Origin: Calendula officinalis
Lineage: Eukaryota > Streptophyta > Magnoliopsida > Asterales > Asteraceae
Assembly: GCA_963853835.1 (NCBI GenBank)
Contig: OY970820.1
Span: forward strand, 24,307,873 to 24,371,872
DNA length: 64,000 nucleotides
Reading direction: 5' to 3'
The notes below the pieces were generated by a model, which made no database searches, was not told the DNA's origin, and was given only the letters and a program-made list of their open reading frames with translations. Positions 35,349-45,900 of the stretch are shown here, one piece after another. How positions within the stretch are numbered: the first letter of the stretch is position 1; every line of letters begins with the position of its first letter. A program made the position numbers and the translations under genes.

Positions 35349-35973
35349 TGTATCACCTCAATTTTCAAAACAATATTTAAATAACATTTAATCCAAAATA
35401 CATAATATCGTATCGGTGTCAAATACCGGTTTTACAAAAACGTAAAGGTTTCTTGTTCGAGATTATCAGAGTTTACAAAAATGATGTTACAAATTATATC
35501 TTAACCATAGGATAAGGACTCTAATCATCAACACCGAGCTAATCTCAACAAGGCCTCTTCTAAACGGGCCTCCTAGATCTTCGATCCCGAACCTGAGTAC
35601 ATAGCAAAAACACAAACATAGTACGTGAGACAAAATTGCCTCGTGTGAGATACATGGGTTTTAGACCCGATAAACAACTAGTCAAATAATATCATTTAAA
35701 CTTAAAATAATATTACTAGGTTTGTTTGGGTCACTTCATTACTTTCATCATTTGGCCAATGTCAAGATAATCGGAATGCCTCCAATCTATCAAGACCATC
35801 ATATCCACGGTAACCGGAATGCCTCCAATCTACCGGGACTCTTAGGTATTGGGTAATCAGAATGCCTCCAATCTACCACTAACCTAAAGGTACCGTAATA
35901 ACCGGAATGCCTCCAATCTACTACGGCCCTAGGGACAACAACATCATCATCATCATCACTTTTCTCTTATCAT
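35349..35973 (-). repeat. Element B 5' LTR, segment 3 (R/U5 side)
   Basis: Collinear with 21474-22077 of the 3' LTR. Ends at the ATCAT duplication (35969-35973) of element D. Confidence 0.92.
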
Positions 35974-36468
35974 TGTTAAGGCAAAAAGCCTTACCCCTTT
36001 GGATCTTAAGATAACAAAACAACCTAGACTAGAGTTGATTAATATGTAGAATAAAATAGCTAAGTCTAGGTCTGATACTGAGTGACCAGTATTGGAACTT
36101 AGTATCAGAACTCAGTATCAGATAGTGATACTGAGTAGAAGGACTGAGTTACACTTGTTATGTAACGGACTAAGATCAAATTCCTTGATCTTAGTCATTT
36201 TCCTAGCTTAGTCCTTCGGTTACTCATTTGCCCATTATGTAAGATCTCTATATCATTATAAATAGAGATCATCTTGCAAAGGAGAAACCACCAATTCACT
36301 TTACACTTTCATACCTTTTGTAATTGATCAGTGGTCTTGTTATTCCGCAACAAGCCACACTTAGTGGAATTATACATTTGACTCATATCTTGTTCTTATA
36401 CAATATTTGTCTTAAGTTATAATTATCCAATCAATTAACCATCTAAACCAGGGCGTTGTGACCTAACA
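35974..36468 (+). repeat. Element D 5' LTR
   Basis: 495 bp. Starts with a small hairpin (TAAGGC, five A, GCCTTA), has a 12-bp-arm hairpin at 36168-36196 and a TATA box (TATAAATA, 36257-36264) inside another inverted repeat. GATACTGAG or its complement appears several times (36076-36135). Confidence 0.95.
36243..36270 (+). promoter_or_regulatory. Element D LTR core promoter: TATA box within an inverted repeat
   Basis: GATCTCTAT and ATAGAGATC are perfect 9-bp arms around the TATA box TATAAATA (36257-36264). The structure is unchanged in the 3' LTR at about 47213-47240. Confidence 0.6.
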
Positions 36469-36470
36469 AC

Positions 36471-36482
36471 TGGTATCAGAGC
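36471..36482 (+). promoter_or_regulatory. Primer binding site of element D
   Basis: TGGTATCAGAGC two bases after the 5' LTR, complementary to initiator methionine tRNA. Confidence 0.9.
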
Positions 36483-36566
36483 AGGCTAAATAAACTCTTA
36501 TTTAGTTGATCTATTACCCTGGCAGCCATCCCTTATACTTATCCTTCACACACTCCAAAATCAAAA

Positions 36567-39140
36567 ATGTCTACCATTATTGCACCAATTATGTCTGGAA
36601 AGGGAGTACCCATCTTTGATGGTAAAGACTTCCATCAATGGAAGCTAAAAGCTCAGTGGTATCTTGAATCCATTCATCATGAAATGCTCATTGTGCTAAA
36701 TGATGGTCCTATCATCCCACAAACTGTGGAACCTGTTGCTGCTACTGATAATGCTCCTGAGAGCATAAGAACTGTAGCTAAACTAAAGCACAACTGGACT
36801 GATACTGACCGTCAGTTGTATGCTTTAGACTCCAGAGCTAAAGGGGTGATTGGTAATGCTGTTACCAAAGAAATTCTCAATGTAATCATGGAATTGCCAA
36901 CAGCAAAGGCTATGTGGGATAGCCTATCAGTCACCTATGAAGGCACACCAAAAGTGAAGTTGCAAAGAAAGAGCAACATGAGAAGAAAGTATGAAAACTT
37001 CTTTTCAAATCCAAATGAAGACATCACTTCTCTTTACAACAGGTTTAATACTATTGTTCATGGTCTAATTAGTGTTGGCATTGTAAAAGAGGAAGGGGAA
37101 CTTGTTCAAAAGTTCCTGTACAGTCTTCCTCAACAATTTCTTGACATGTCAAATTTTGTCAATGCTGCTAACAACATTGAGTCATATACTCTTCAAACTT
37201 TATATGGCCTAATGTTGAACCATGAAGAGAATACTGCTTCAAGACTGATCAACTGGAAGAAAACTGATCAATCTTCAAATGAAATGGCTCTCATTGTGCA
37301 ACAATCATATACTGTGACTGAACCCGATGAACCAGTAATTGATCTTGCTGATGCTGAGGCAGAAGAGCTTGAGACTCAAATGGCTCTTATGTCTATGAAG
37401 CTGGATCAGTTGAAAAAGAAGAGGCTTGGTGTTAGCTCTTCTAATACTGACCCAAGATCAGGTCTTTGCTATAGGTGTGGAAAACCTGGACATATTACTG
37501 CAAATTGTCATACCAAGTCTTCTGAGACTGATCAAAATGACAAGATTGCCTACCGAGCAAAGAGATATAGAGACAACTATGTAAAACTGAAGAACTGGAG
37601 CAAGGGCAAGAGGGCAGAAGGGAATGGAGCACCTCATCAAGCACTATATTATGAAGCTTGGATGGATGAGGACATAAGTGATGATGAGGAAGAGATTGAG
37701 AATAAAGCCTTTATGGCTTTCACTGAAGATGATTTGAAGAGCTCCTTTGAAAAGGATATCAAAGAGGCTGAGAGGATGAGTGTTCATACTGATTGGGATT
37801 CCACTCAGTTGTACAAGGTAAGTTCCTTTCAAACTTATTCAGTGAATGAAAAAACTAAGATTTTTGAGTATATGATTGTTGATCTTAAAACTTCTGTACA
37901 AAAAGAAAAAGCTTTAAACTTAACAATTCAAGAACTTGAAAGGTTAAATAATGAAAACTTAGATAAATTAGCAAAGTATAAAGATTTAGAACTAAACCTT
38001 TCGGATTTAAAGGACATTAACCAAAGATTAGCTGATAAAGCTCACTTACACAAACTTGAAAAAGAAAAATTTGAAAAACAGTGTAAATCTTGGGGAAATG
38101 CTTCAATAAAATTAAATAAATGTTTAAGTCAACAATTCCCAGAAAATGTGAGGGCTGCACTTGGTGTTGATCCTAAATTTAAAAATAGGAATAATTTTGC
38201 TGATTTATTTGAAGAGTTTTCCAATATGAATCCTATTAAATTTATAAAAGCTAAAACTTTTTGTGAAGTTGGATGTCAAACCGAGTCAGATGATGAGGAA
38301 AATGAAATTTTAGAAAAACCTATTGGTCCCTCCATTTGCTCAAAGTGCTATACTGAGCTACAAGAACTCAGTATTGAATTTCCTGTAAAGGAAATTTCTG
38401 ATACTGAGCTCCCAATAGATCAGTATGACACTTCTGCTGTTCCACCTTTTGAATTATTATTTAATACAACAACTTTTGAATTATATAATGATAATAAGAC
38501 AACTTCTATATCAAATGTTTCATCTAATACAGAAGTTGCAGGAACAGGAACATCATATACTGAGACATCTAAAGAACCTATTAAAGTTGTTTCTTCAAAA
38601 CATGATAAACAAACAACAACTTCAACTAGGTCCACAGTTGGCAGAAACAAGAAGTCTTACACTAATAATATTAGAAAGACTTCTCTGCCAAATAAAAAGA
38701 AGCAATCAGATCCACCACCCTTTAAACCAGTAAAACAAAATGTTAAAACATCTATTAAAAATGACAAAAATAACATTTTAAAAACACTTCGTGATCAGGT
38801 CAAATCTTTAAGTAAAAAATTTGCAAAACTTATTCATACTGATCTACCAAAAGTGCAACAGTTTTCTAAAATACCTTATGAAAATATGTTTAGAAATAGA
38901 CCTAGAAAATGTTATAGGTGTCATCATACTGGTCATAAGGGAGATGTATGCTGGACTGATCTCTCAAATCCTAGGTACTCAGTACCAAAGAAAATGACTG
39001 AAAATAAGTCAGTATCACCAAAGAAAACCTCTAAAGTTTCCCCTGAAGTGTTACTGACCTCTCCAAATAAAGAGACCAGGACAAAACCTGTTCATTCCAC
39101 CAAAGGTCCCATTCAACAATGGGTGCCTAAAAGGAACTAA
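36567..39140 (+). CDS. Element D Gag, 857 residues, with two zinc knuckles
   Basis: Starts MSTIIAPIMSGKGVPIFDG and ends VPKRN with TAA at 39138-39140. The N-terminal part has the DUF4219/UBN2 copia Gag layout (FDGKDFHQWKLKAQWYLE near residue 17; LYSLPQQF about 188). Zinc knuckle 1 is CYRCGKPGHITANC (301-314). A long C-terminal extension rich in Lys, Glu and Asn includes coiled-coil-like stretches and a second knuckle CYRCHHTGHKGDVC (782-795). The whole extension after residue 417 lies between a strong splice donor (GTAAGT at 37818) and a strong acceptor (CAG ending 39163), so it may be present only in the unspliced product. Gag forms the particle that packages element RNA. The ORF is intact. 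Confidence 0.92.
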   Translation: MSTIIAPIMSGKGVPIFDGKDFHQWKLKAQWYLESIHHEMLIVLNDGPIIPQTVEPVAATDNAPESIRTVAKLKHNWTDTDRQLYALDSRAKGVIGNAVTKEILNVIMELPTAKAMWDSLSVTYEGTPKVKLQRKSNMRRKYENFFSNPNEDITSLYNRFNTIVHGLISVGIVKEEGELVQKFLYSLPQQFLDMSNFVNAANNIESYTLQTLYGLMLNHEENTASRLINWKKTDQSSNEMALIVQQSYTVTEPDEPVIDLADAEAEELETQMALMSMKLDQLKKKRLGVSSSNTDPRSGLCYRCGKPGHITANCHTKSSETDQNDKIAYRAKRYRDNYVKLKNWSKGKRAEGNGAPHQALYYEAWMDEDISDDEEEIENKAFMAFTEDDLKSSFEKDIKEAERMSVHTDWDSTQLYKVSSFQTYSVNEKTKIFEYMIVDLKTSVQKEKALNLTIQELERLNNENLDKLAKYKDLELNLSDLKDINQRLADKAHLHKLEKEKFEKQCKSWGNASIKLNKCLSQQFPENVRAALGVDPKFKNRNNFADLFEEFSNMNPIKFIKAKTFCEVGCQTESDDEENEILEKPIGPSICSKCYTELQELSIEFPVKEISDTELPIDQYDTSAVPPFELLFNTTTFELYNDNKTTSISNVSSNTEVAGTGTSYTETSKEPIKVVSSKHDKQTTTSTRSTVGRNKKSYTNNIRKTSLPNKKKQSDPPPFKPVKQNVKTSIKNDKNNILKTLRDQVKSLSKKFAKLIHTDLPKVQQFSKIPYENMFRNRPRKCYRCHHTGHKGDVCWTDLSNPRYSVPKKMTENKSVSPKKTSKVSPEVLLTSPNKETRTKPVHSTKGPIQQWVPKRN

Positions 39141-39163
39141 CTTTTACTTTGTGTCTTGTGCAG
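37818..39163 (+). other. Candidate intron linking gag to protease in element D
   Basis: Donor AAG/GTAAGT follows codon 417 of gag exactly at a codon boundary. The acceptor is CTTTTACTTTGTGTCTTGTGC ending in AG at 39162-39163, followed by GGT GAC in the protease frame. The length, 1346 nt, is 2 more than a multiple of three, which is just the shift needed to move from the gag frame to the protease frame. The protease ORF has no ATG of its own and overlaps gag by only about 10 nt. Splicing is predicted, not shown. Confidence 0.55.
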
Positions 39164-39391
39164 GGTGACAGAAAATGGTATTTAGATAGTCGCTGCTCAA
39201 GACACATGACAGGCAGTATGGAATACCTTCTCAATTATACTCCAGAGAAGGGTCCTTCTGTTAAATTTGGAGATGACTCGGTGGGAAAGACAAGAGGTTA
39301 TGGTGTGATCAAGGCAGGCAACATAACTTTTAAAAGAGTTGCCTATGTAGAGGGTCTTAAACACAATCTGCTCAAGAAGGAAAGGTACTGA
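39131..39391 (+). pseudogene. Element D protease fragment with mutated active site
   Basis: It lies in the frame two bases on from gag. WYLDSRCSRHMTG is the copia protease signature, but the catalytic D-S-G has become D-S-R (codon CGC at 39191-39193), which should abolish activity. After KHNLL the frame ends at a TGA (39389-39391), where sequence leading to the integrase has apparently been lost or shifted; the next pol part is in the gag frame. The protease would cleave the polyprotein. Confidence 0.82.
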
Positions 39392-42300
39392 CATTAGGAA
39401 GGTTGCAGGAATCATCTACAATGATAAAGGGCAGCCTGTACTCATTGCTAGAAGAGAAAAAGATGTATATGTGGTCAACCTATCTGAAATAGACCCAACT
39501 ATTCGAGTATGCCTGCTCTCTAAAGTCAAGCCAGAATTGCATTGGCTATGGCACAAGAAACTCTCTCACATCAACTTTAGAAATATCAACGAGCTCAGTA
39601 TGAAGAAACTGGTGAGAGGGTTGCCCACTATTACTTATTCAAAATATAATCTATGCTCAGCATGTGAAATGGGCAAGCAGAAGAAGAGTTCATTCAAGTC
39701 AAAGGTCAATCATTCCATTAATGAACCTCTTACTATGATACATATGGACCTTTTTGGCCCCATTAGCACACCATCTTTGGCCAAAAAGATCTATACCCTA
39801 GTCTTGGTTGATGAATTCTCAAGATATACTTGGGTCATCTTCCTCAAGACTAAGTCAGATGCAACAACAGAAATCATTGCCTTTATAAAAAGAGGGGAAC
39901 TTCAAAAAGGCAACAAGGTCAAGCAACTTAGAAGTGATCATGGTACTGAGTTTAAGAACTCGGTATTAGCCGATTTCTGTGAAGAAAAAGGAATCATTCA
40001 AAACTTCTCTGCAGCTTACACACCACAACAAAATGGTGTTGTAGAAAGAAAGAATAGAACATTAATTGAAGCTGCAAGAACTTTGTTATGCCATGCTGGA
40101 CTGGCACTGAGTTTCTGGGCTGAAGCTGTAAATTGTGCAAACTTCACTCAGAATAGAGCCACTATAGTCCAAAGACATCTGAAGACTCCATATGAGTTAT
40201 ACAATGGCAAGATTCCTAATGTGGACTACTTCCACATCTTTGGGAGTAAATGCTTTGTACTCAGTACAAAACAAAATCTCAATAAATTTGCTCCCAAAGC
40301 AAATGAAGGTGTGTTCATGGGCTACTCTCCACACTCTAAAGCCTTCAGAGTGTATATCATCTCAACCAAGATGATTGTAGAATCCATTCATGTCACATTT
40401 GATGAAGATCAGAATGAGCATTCTACCTCAGCAAGTGAAGACATAAGTGGCATAGATACACTATGCAATCCAGAAAACTCCATTGCTGAAGAGCCCAAGT
40501 TTCATCCACATTTTATTCCTAATAAGTTTAATGAAACTGATCAAGTTCGAACTCAGTCTTACTCAACTGCGACTTACACTGAGGCTCCCATAACAGAGAA
40601 TCTTCACACTGAGTGTCCAACTAATGATCTGAACCACTCTACCTATGAAGAAGGTGAAACATCCAACACCTCACAAGAATCCACATCAACTCTGCAAAAT
40701 GAAGCTGAACAGCAACCTCCGGTGTCTAATACTGACCCGAATTCCACTCACTATCAGACACACAACACACCCAATCAACAAGATAGTGTTGATCCTACTT
40801 CAAATGCTCCCTTAGGGAACAATTTAAGGGAACACAGAGACCATCCACACTCAAACATTATTGGTCCTATTGAAGAAGGTGTCCAAACAAGAAGAAAGTT
40901 AGAGTTTCCACCCCAATCAACTGCAAATTTCTGTTTCTTCTCAAGCTTTTTATCTACTATTGAACCAAAGAAAGCTGATGAAGCTTTACTAGATGAAGAT
41001 TGGGTAGAAGCTATGCAATATGAGCTCACAGAGTTTGAGAGAAACAAAGTTTGGAACTTAGTACCACCTCCTACTGGCAAAACTATTATTGGTACTAAGT
41101 GGGTATTCAGAAACAAGATGGACAAGGATGGTGTTGTCATCAGAAACAAAGCAAGGTTGGTTGCTCAAGGTTACAGGCAAGAAGAAGGCATTGACTATGA
41201 TGAAACTTTTGCACCAGTTGCAAGAATTGAAGCTATTAGATTGTATCTTGCATATGCAGCTTTTAAGAACTTCAAAGTTTATCAGATGGATGTCAAGAGT
41301 GCTTTTCTAAATGGAAAACTACAAGAAGAAGTTTATGTTAAACAACCACCAGGTTTTGTTGATCCTAAATTTCCTAATTATGTTTTCAAGCTTGATAAAG
41401 CTCTATATGGGCTCAAACAAGCTCCAAGAGCCTGGTATGATACCCTGTCTGAGTACCTTATTGAAAATAAATTTACAAGAGGTAAAATTGATAAAACATT
41501 ATTTTCAAGAAGGAAAGGTACTGACATCTTACTCATTCAGATATATGTAGATGATATTATCTTTGGCTCCACTGACAAGTCAATGTGTGACTGGTTTGCT
41601 AAGATAATGTCAACTCAGTATCAGATGAGTATGATGGGAGAACTTACTTATTTTTTGGGGTTACAAGTTGAACAAAAGCCTGATGGCACTTTTATAAATC
41701 AAAGTAAGTATGTGCATGACATGTTAAAGAAATACAAATTTGAAAAATTATCTTCCATGCATACTCCTATGGGTACTCAGGATAAGATAAGTAAGGATGA
41801 AACTGGTAAACCACTTTGTCAATCCACATACCGAGGTATGATTGGTTCCTTACTTTACTTAACTGCTAGCAGGCCTGATATCATGTTTGCAACATGTTTG
41901 TGTGCTTGGTATCAGGCTGATCCTAAAGAATCACACATGAAAGCAGTTAAGTGCATCTTTAGATATCTTACATGTACTCCTAACCTGGGTCTTTGGTATC
42001 CCAAAAATTCAAACTTTGCCCTTGAAGGGTACACGGATGCAGATTTTGCAGGTTGTAGATTGGATAGAAAAAGCACAAGTGGAGGATGTCAATTCCTAGG
42101 TGGAAGACTAGTAGGTTGGTCATCCAAGAAGCAAAATTCGGTAGCAATTTCCACAGCAGAAGCAGAGTATGTTGCTGCAGGGAGTTGTTGTGCTCAATTA
42201 TTATGGATGCAGTATCAACTATTGGACTACGGGTTCAACTTTACAAAGACTCCAATTCATTGTGATAACAAGAGTGCTATTGCTATCACAGAGAACCCAG

Positions 42301-42485
42301 TCTATCACTCCAAAACTAAGCACATTGATATCAGACACCACTTTATTCGAGATAACGTGGAAAAAGGTAAGGTTGAGGTAGATTATGTACCAACAGATGA
42401 AAAATTGGCAGATGTATTTACTAAACCTCTCCCTGAGGAAAGGTTTATGTATTTACTAGGGCAATTAGGTATGCTGAATCCTTGA
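39369..42485 (+). CDS. Element D integrase, reverse transcriptase and RNase H
   Basis: Open in one frame; the conventional ATG is at 39471, but the frame is open back to about 39369 and should join the protease. A GAG-pre-integrase HHCC zinc finger (HWLWHKKLSH, then CSACEMGKQ) precedes the integrase core with Asp in IHMDLFGP, Asp in LRSDHGTEF and Glu in NGVVERKNRT. A low-complexity linker follows (about 40400-40900). RT has WVFRNKMDKDG, the MDVKSAFLNG motif and an intact YVDD box (residues 692-695 from 39471). RNase H has TDADFAGC and AEAEYVAA. It ends RFMYLLGQLGMLNP. All catalytic motifs look intact, but the protease frameshift upstream would separate this part from Gag. Confidence 0.92.
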   Translation, partial: CSRRKGTDIRKVAGIIYNDKGQPVLIARREKDVYVVNLSEIDPTIRVCLLSKVKPELHWLWHKKLSHINFRNINELSMKKLVRGLPTITYSKYNLCSACEMGKQKKSSFKSKVNHSINEPLTMIHMDLFGPISTPSLAKKIYTLVLVDEFSRYTWVIFLKTKSDATTEIIAFIKRGELQKGNKVKQLRSDHGTEFKNSVLADFCEEKGIIQNFSAAYTPQQNGVVERKNRTLIEAARTLLCHAGLALSFWAEAVNCANFTQNRATIVQRHLKTPYELYNGKIPNVDYFHIFGSKCFVLSTKQNLNKFAPKANEGVFMGYSPHSKAFRVYIISTKMIVESIHVTFDEDQNEHSTSASEDISGIDTLCNPENSIAEEPKFHPHFIPNKFNETDQVRTQSYSTATYTEAPITENLHTECPTNDLNHSTYEEGETSNTSQESTSTLQNEAEQQPPVSNTDPNSTHYQTHNTPNQQDSVDPTSNAPLGNNLREHRDHPHSNIIGPIEEGVQTRRKLEFPPQSTANFCFFSSFLSTIEPKKADEALLDEDWVEAMQYELTEFERNKVWNLVPPPTGKTIIGTKWVFRNKMDKDGVVIRNKARLVAQGYRQEEGIDYDETFAPVARIEAIRLYLAYAAFKNFKVYQMDVKSAFLNGKLQEEVYVKQPPGFVDPKFPNYVFKLDKALYGLKQAPRAWYDTLSEYLIENKFTRGKIDKTLFSRRKGTDILLIQIYVDDIIFGSTDKSMCDWFAKIMSTQYQMSMMGELTYFLGLQVEQKPDGTFINQSKYVHDMLKKYKFEKLSSMHTPMGTQDKISKDETGKPLCQSTYRGMIGSLLYLTASRPDIMFATCLCAWYQADPKESHMKAVKCIFRYLTCTPNLGLWYPKNSNFALEGYTDADFAGCRLDRKSTSGGCQFLGGRLVGWSSKKQNSVAISTAEAEYVAAGSCCAQLLWMQYQLLDYGFNFTKTPIHCDNKSAIAITENPVYHSKTKHIDIRHHFIRDNVEKGKVEVDYVPTDEKLADVFTKPLPEERFMYLLGQLGMLNP

Positions 42486-42941
42486 TCTTTCTTAATTTTC
42501 TTTAAAATTGAACGCTCAGTATCACTCCTGTTGATACTGACCACTCAGTATCACTAGTCTGTTATCATCAAAATTTAAAATTTTTATTTTTTTATTAATT
42601 TCAAGAGTAAATTAATTGTTTTTATATTTTTAAAATTTTTTTTAAATAATTTTTTTTAAACTCAGTATTGGGGTATGACGGCGTTCACACCGAACTTAAC
42701 CCTCATACTGCCCAACGGTAACCTTTCTTAATAGGAAAGTTACCGTTTGCACAGGATAAGGCAGTCAAATTAGCCGGTTTAACTTCCCAATACCTTGATT
42801 ATCTTTCAATCACCTATAAATAACCGTTTTTTTTACTTCAAATTTTTTAACAGTTATTTCATTCTTTCTCTTTAAATTCTCTCTGCGATTAACGATTTCA
42901 CTTTCATTTAGCAAGCAAAAACTCTTAAATCAAAATCACAG
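42486..42941 (+). promoter_or_regulatory. Spacer with putative internal promoter for the third gene
   Basis: After two GATACTGA/CTCAGTATCA motifs (42515-42560) comes an AT-rich tract, then CCCAACGGTAACC and its inverted partner GTTACCGTT (42711-42748). CACCTATAAATAACC (TATA box 42815-42822) and a pyrimidine-rich leader of about 100 nt end at the ATG at 42942. Spacing suits a plant RNA polymerase II promoter. CCCAACGGTAA fits the MYB3R-bound MSA consensus at 10 of 11 positions. Prediction only. Confidence 0.45.
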
Positions 42942-45900
42942 ATGGCGAATTACACTTTCGTCGCTCCAGAGGTTGAATCGGAAATCAAATTCCGAAATGA
43001 TGAACTACCCAGGTTTGCGAGGAACAACATCACAACAAATTTCACTATTCCTCAAGCCTGGGTATGCCAAGAATTCACAAACATTGTGACTTTTATGAAG
43101 CATTGCCCAATTGCTCGTGCACTGGCCTTGTCTCCTCGAGCTATTTACCCAGAAATGCTATGCGAGTTTTGGTACTCTGCCACACTCGATTCTCCAGATA
43201 TGATTGCTGGGTGGGTAATTAGAGATCAAAGAAGGGAATTTGTTTCTACTGCCATCATTCGTGAAACACTGAGGCTTCCCGCCAAGGTCAGTATGACCCA
43301 TTCGTTGATAGAACAGAGGCACGCACAGTATTGCCATTTTTGGGTCGAAGAGGAACAACGGGCATCATCAAAAGAAATGAATTTGGTCCTATGTGGGGTA
43401 TTCTTATTACAACAATTATTCGGTGTATGACCCACAAGACGGGTGCTTTGGACCAAATAAATGAATTTGGGATGCAAATAGTACATGCTCTGTACTATGG
43501 AAGAAACATTGATTATGCACGGCTCATTTTCAATGAATTAGCTGCTTTAGTTCGGGCTAACACAAGGGAATGTAATGTCCCTTTCTGCAGATTCTTATCA
43601 CTCATCTTTCAACACTCAATGCCCACACATTCTTATGATGAGTTTCACAGTCCAAGGGTTGATCTTCCTCCTCTTAGTGAGAAGATCTTCTTTTACAGGC
43701 CAAGACAAGGAGAGCCCCTACTGAGTCCTTATATGTGGGCCATTGTTCAAGAACACTTAAATGAGGAAGCAGACATATCTGATTCTGAATCAGACAATGA
43801 TGATGATGATGATGATGATGATAATGATGATAATAGTGGTAATGGAGGAAATGCTGGTCAAGATGTTGAGATGCAGGATGTGCAGGATGTTCCACAAGTT
43901 CAAGAACCGACTCAACAACATACCTCTCATACTAAGTCGACCGAAGCCACACAGCTTGTCCTCAGAAGAAGAAGAAGAAACCTCTCACCAGTCTTTATGG
44001 ATGTGTTATCATCTGAGGAGGTGCAACCTGCAAATGTTCCATCATTAACTGCTTCTCTTCAAGCCCAAAGCTTAGTTGCAGCCACCGCTAACCTTCCAGG
44101 TCCAGAACTAGTTCCAACTGCTCAACCAATTGAGGAACCTCATGTTCCTCTTGATGTGGAGATTCAATATGAGCAAACTACACTGGAAGGTGCTCAGCAA
44201 GAAAGACAAGTCGGTATTGAAGATGTTGGTACTGCACATCAACAATCACATGATCCTGCACCGACCTCTGCCGATGCTAGAAGGGAATCTGACAGAGTCT
44301 CAGGTATGAATTTCTAAAAAGCCTTTAAACTTCTATATATATATATTTCATTCCCAAATAGAGACTAAGTATTGGCCAGTACCAACTCAATACTGACCAA
44401 AGTCTCAAACGATCTTTCAAATATATATCCTTTTATGGCCGACATAGCTAGCCCACTGCTGCTATGCAAAATTCATATACTGAGCACTTCTAATTAATCA
44501 TTGTCAGTCTACAGTTGTCTCAACATTTAAAGAGACAATGGTGGTTGATGTCAAACTGACACCCTGGTGCTGCTTGAATTATGTCCAACTTATTTTTGAG
44601 TTGGGTAGCACAATTCAAGAAATGATCAAAAACCCTTAAGCCACAAAATCCAAAAATTTTCCATGGGGTTTAGCCACATTTCTGTTATCACTCTAATACC
44701 GAGTGATAAACATTGAAAATAACAAGAAGCACATCCCAGGCTTCGAATTCCCAAACCCAAACTTTTTAGTAAATGTGACTTATCCTATACTGAGCTACTT
44801 AAATTTACACACTCACTTTTACTAAAATCTTCTTACACATGCTATGCACAAGTCCACAATATTTCATCATACACCAGATGAAATACAGACTTCACAAATT
44901 CTGTTTATATGATTATAGAGTTAAACAACACCACAATTCTATTTGATAAACCTTTCTTTCTAACCAGTTTTATATTTTTGTTTCTTTAGCACCATCTGTG
45001 CAGGGTATTCCAGCATCACAGGCTGCAGAAGAACAAGTGACTCTGCAAACAATCATGCAGAATATTCTGGCCATTCAACACACTCAGAATACAATTTTGG
45101 CCAGAATGGACACTATGAGTAGGGACATTGACTCCATCAAACAGTCAGTCTCACTACTTCAACAACAACATAAGCCTCCATCTCATCCACCATCCTCACA
45201 TGGTGGACATAATGAAGAAGGAGAATGCGATGATGATCCTGCCTAAATGCAATCACCTTCCCATGCCAATACTGAGGGTGATACTGATGCTGCGACTGAG
45301 CCCATGCCATCCCCTACCATTGAAGCACCACAAGGGGACATGGGTGGTGATACTGATCCTCTTCCCTCCCCATCCAATGATAATAATAAAGGGGAGAAGA
45401 GACAAAGAGATACTGAGGTTGATCAACCTGAGCCATCTGCTCAGGGGGAGAAAAGATGAAGATTGAATGAAGACCAACCTTCACAACAAGAACAACAACA
45501 ACAACATCAGCAAAGTCCTCATACTGAACCACTTTGATTTCAGTATGAGAGAAGAAGACAAAGAAGTAGGTCAGTACTACACTTTGAAGACCCACTTGAG
45601 CCATCTGCTCAGGGGGAGACTCACACTGACCAACCACAGCCAGCTTATACTGAGCCACCTGTTCTAGAAGAAAATAACTTGCAAATTGTGGTATATAGGC
45701 CTTTCATCTGGCCTATTGCTGATGATGAAGATGAAGAACCAGATTTAGTGAACTATGCACTAAATCTGGTAGAACAAGAAAATTCTTCATCATCATCCTC
45801 GGATGATGAAGAACCAGAAAATCTAGTGATTAGTAGAAGGAGTTCCTTATCAAGAAGACCCATCAATGCAGTTCTCACTTCTTCTGAATCAAGTGAGGAA

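Noticed and set aside
39128..39150. Programmed minus-one frameshift between gag and protease of element D
   Set aside because: The overlap is only about 10 nt and has no slippery heptamer. The in-phase splice sites explain the frame change better, though this is not proven.
43331..43430. Overlapping separate genes in the third region of element D
   Set aside because: The second frame continues the same protein, so a one-base indel is the simpler explanation.
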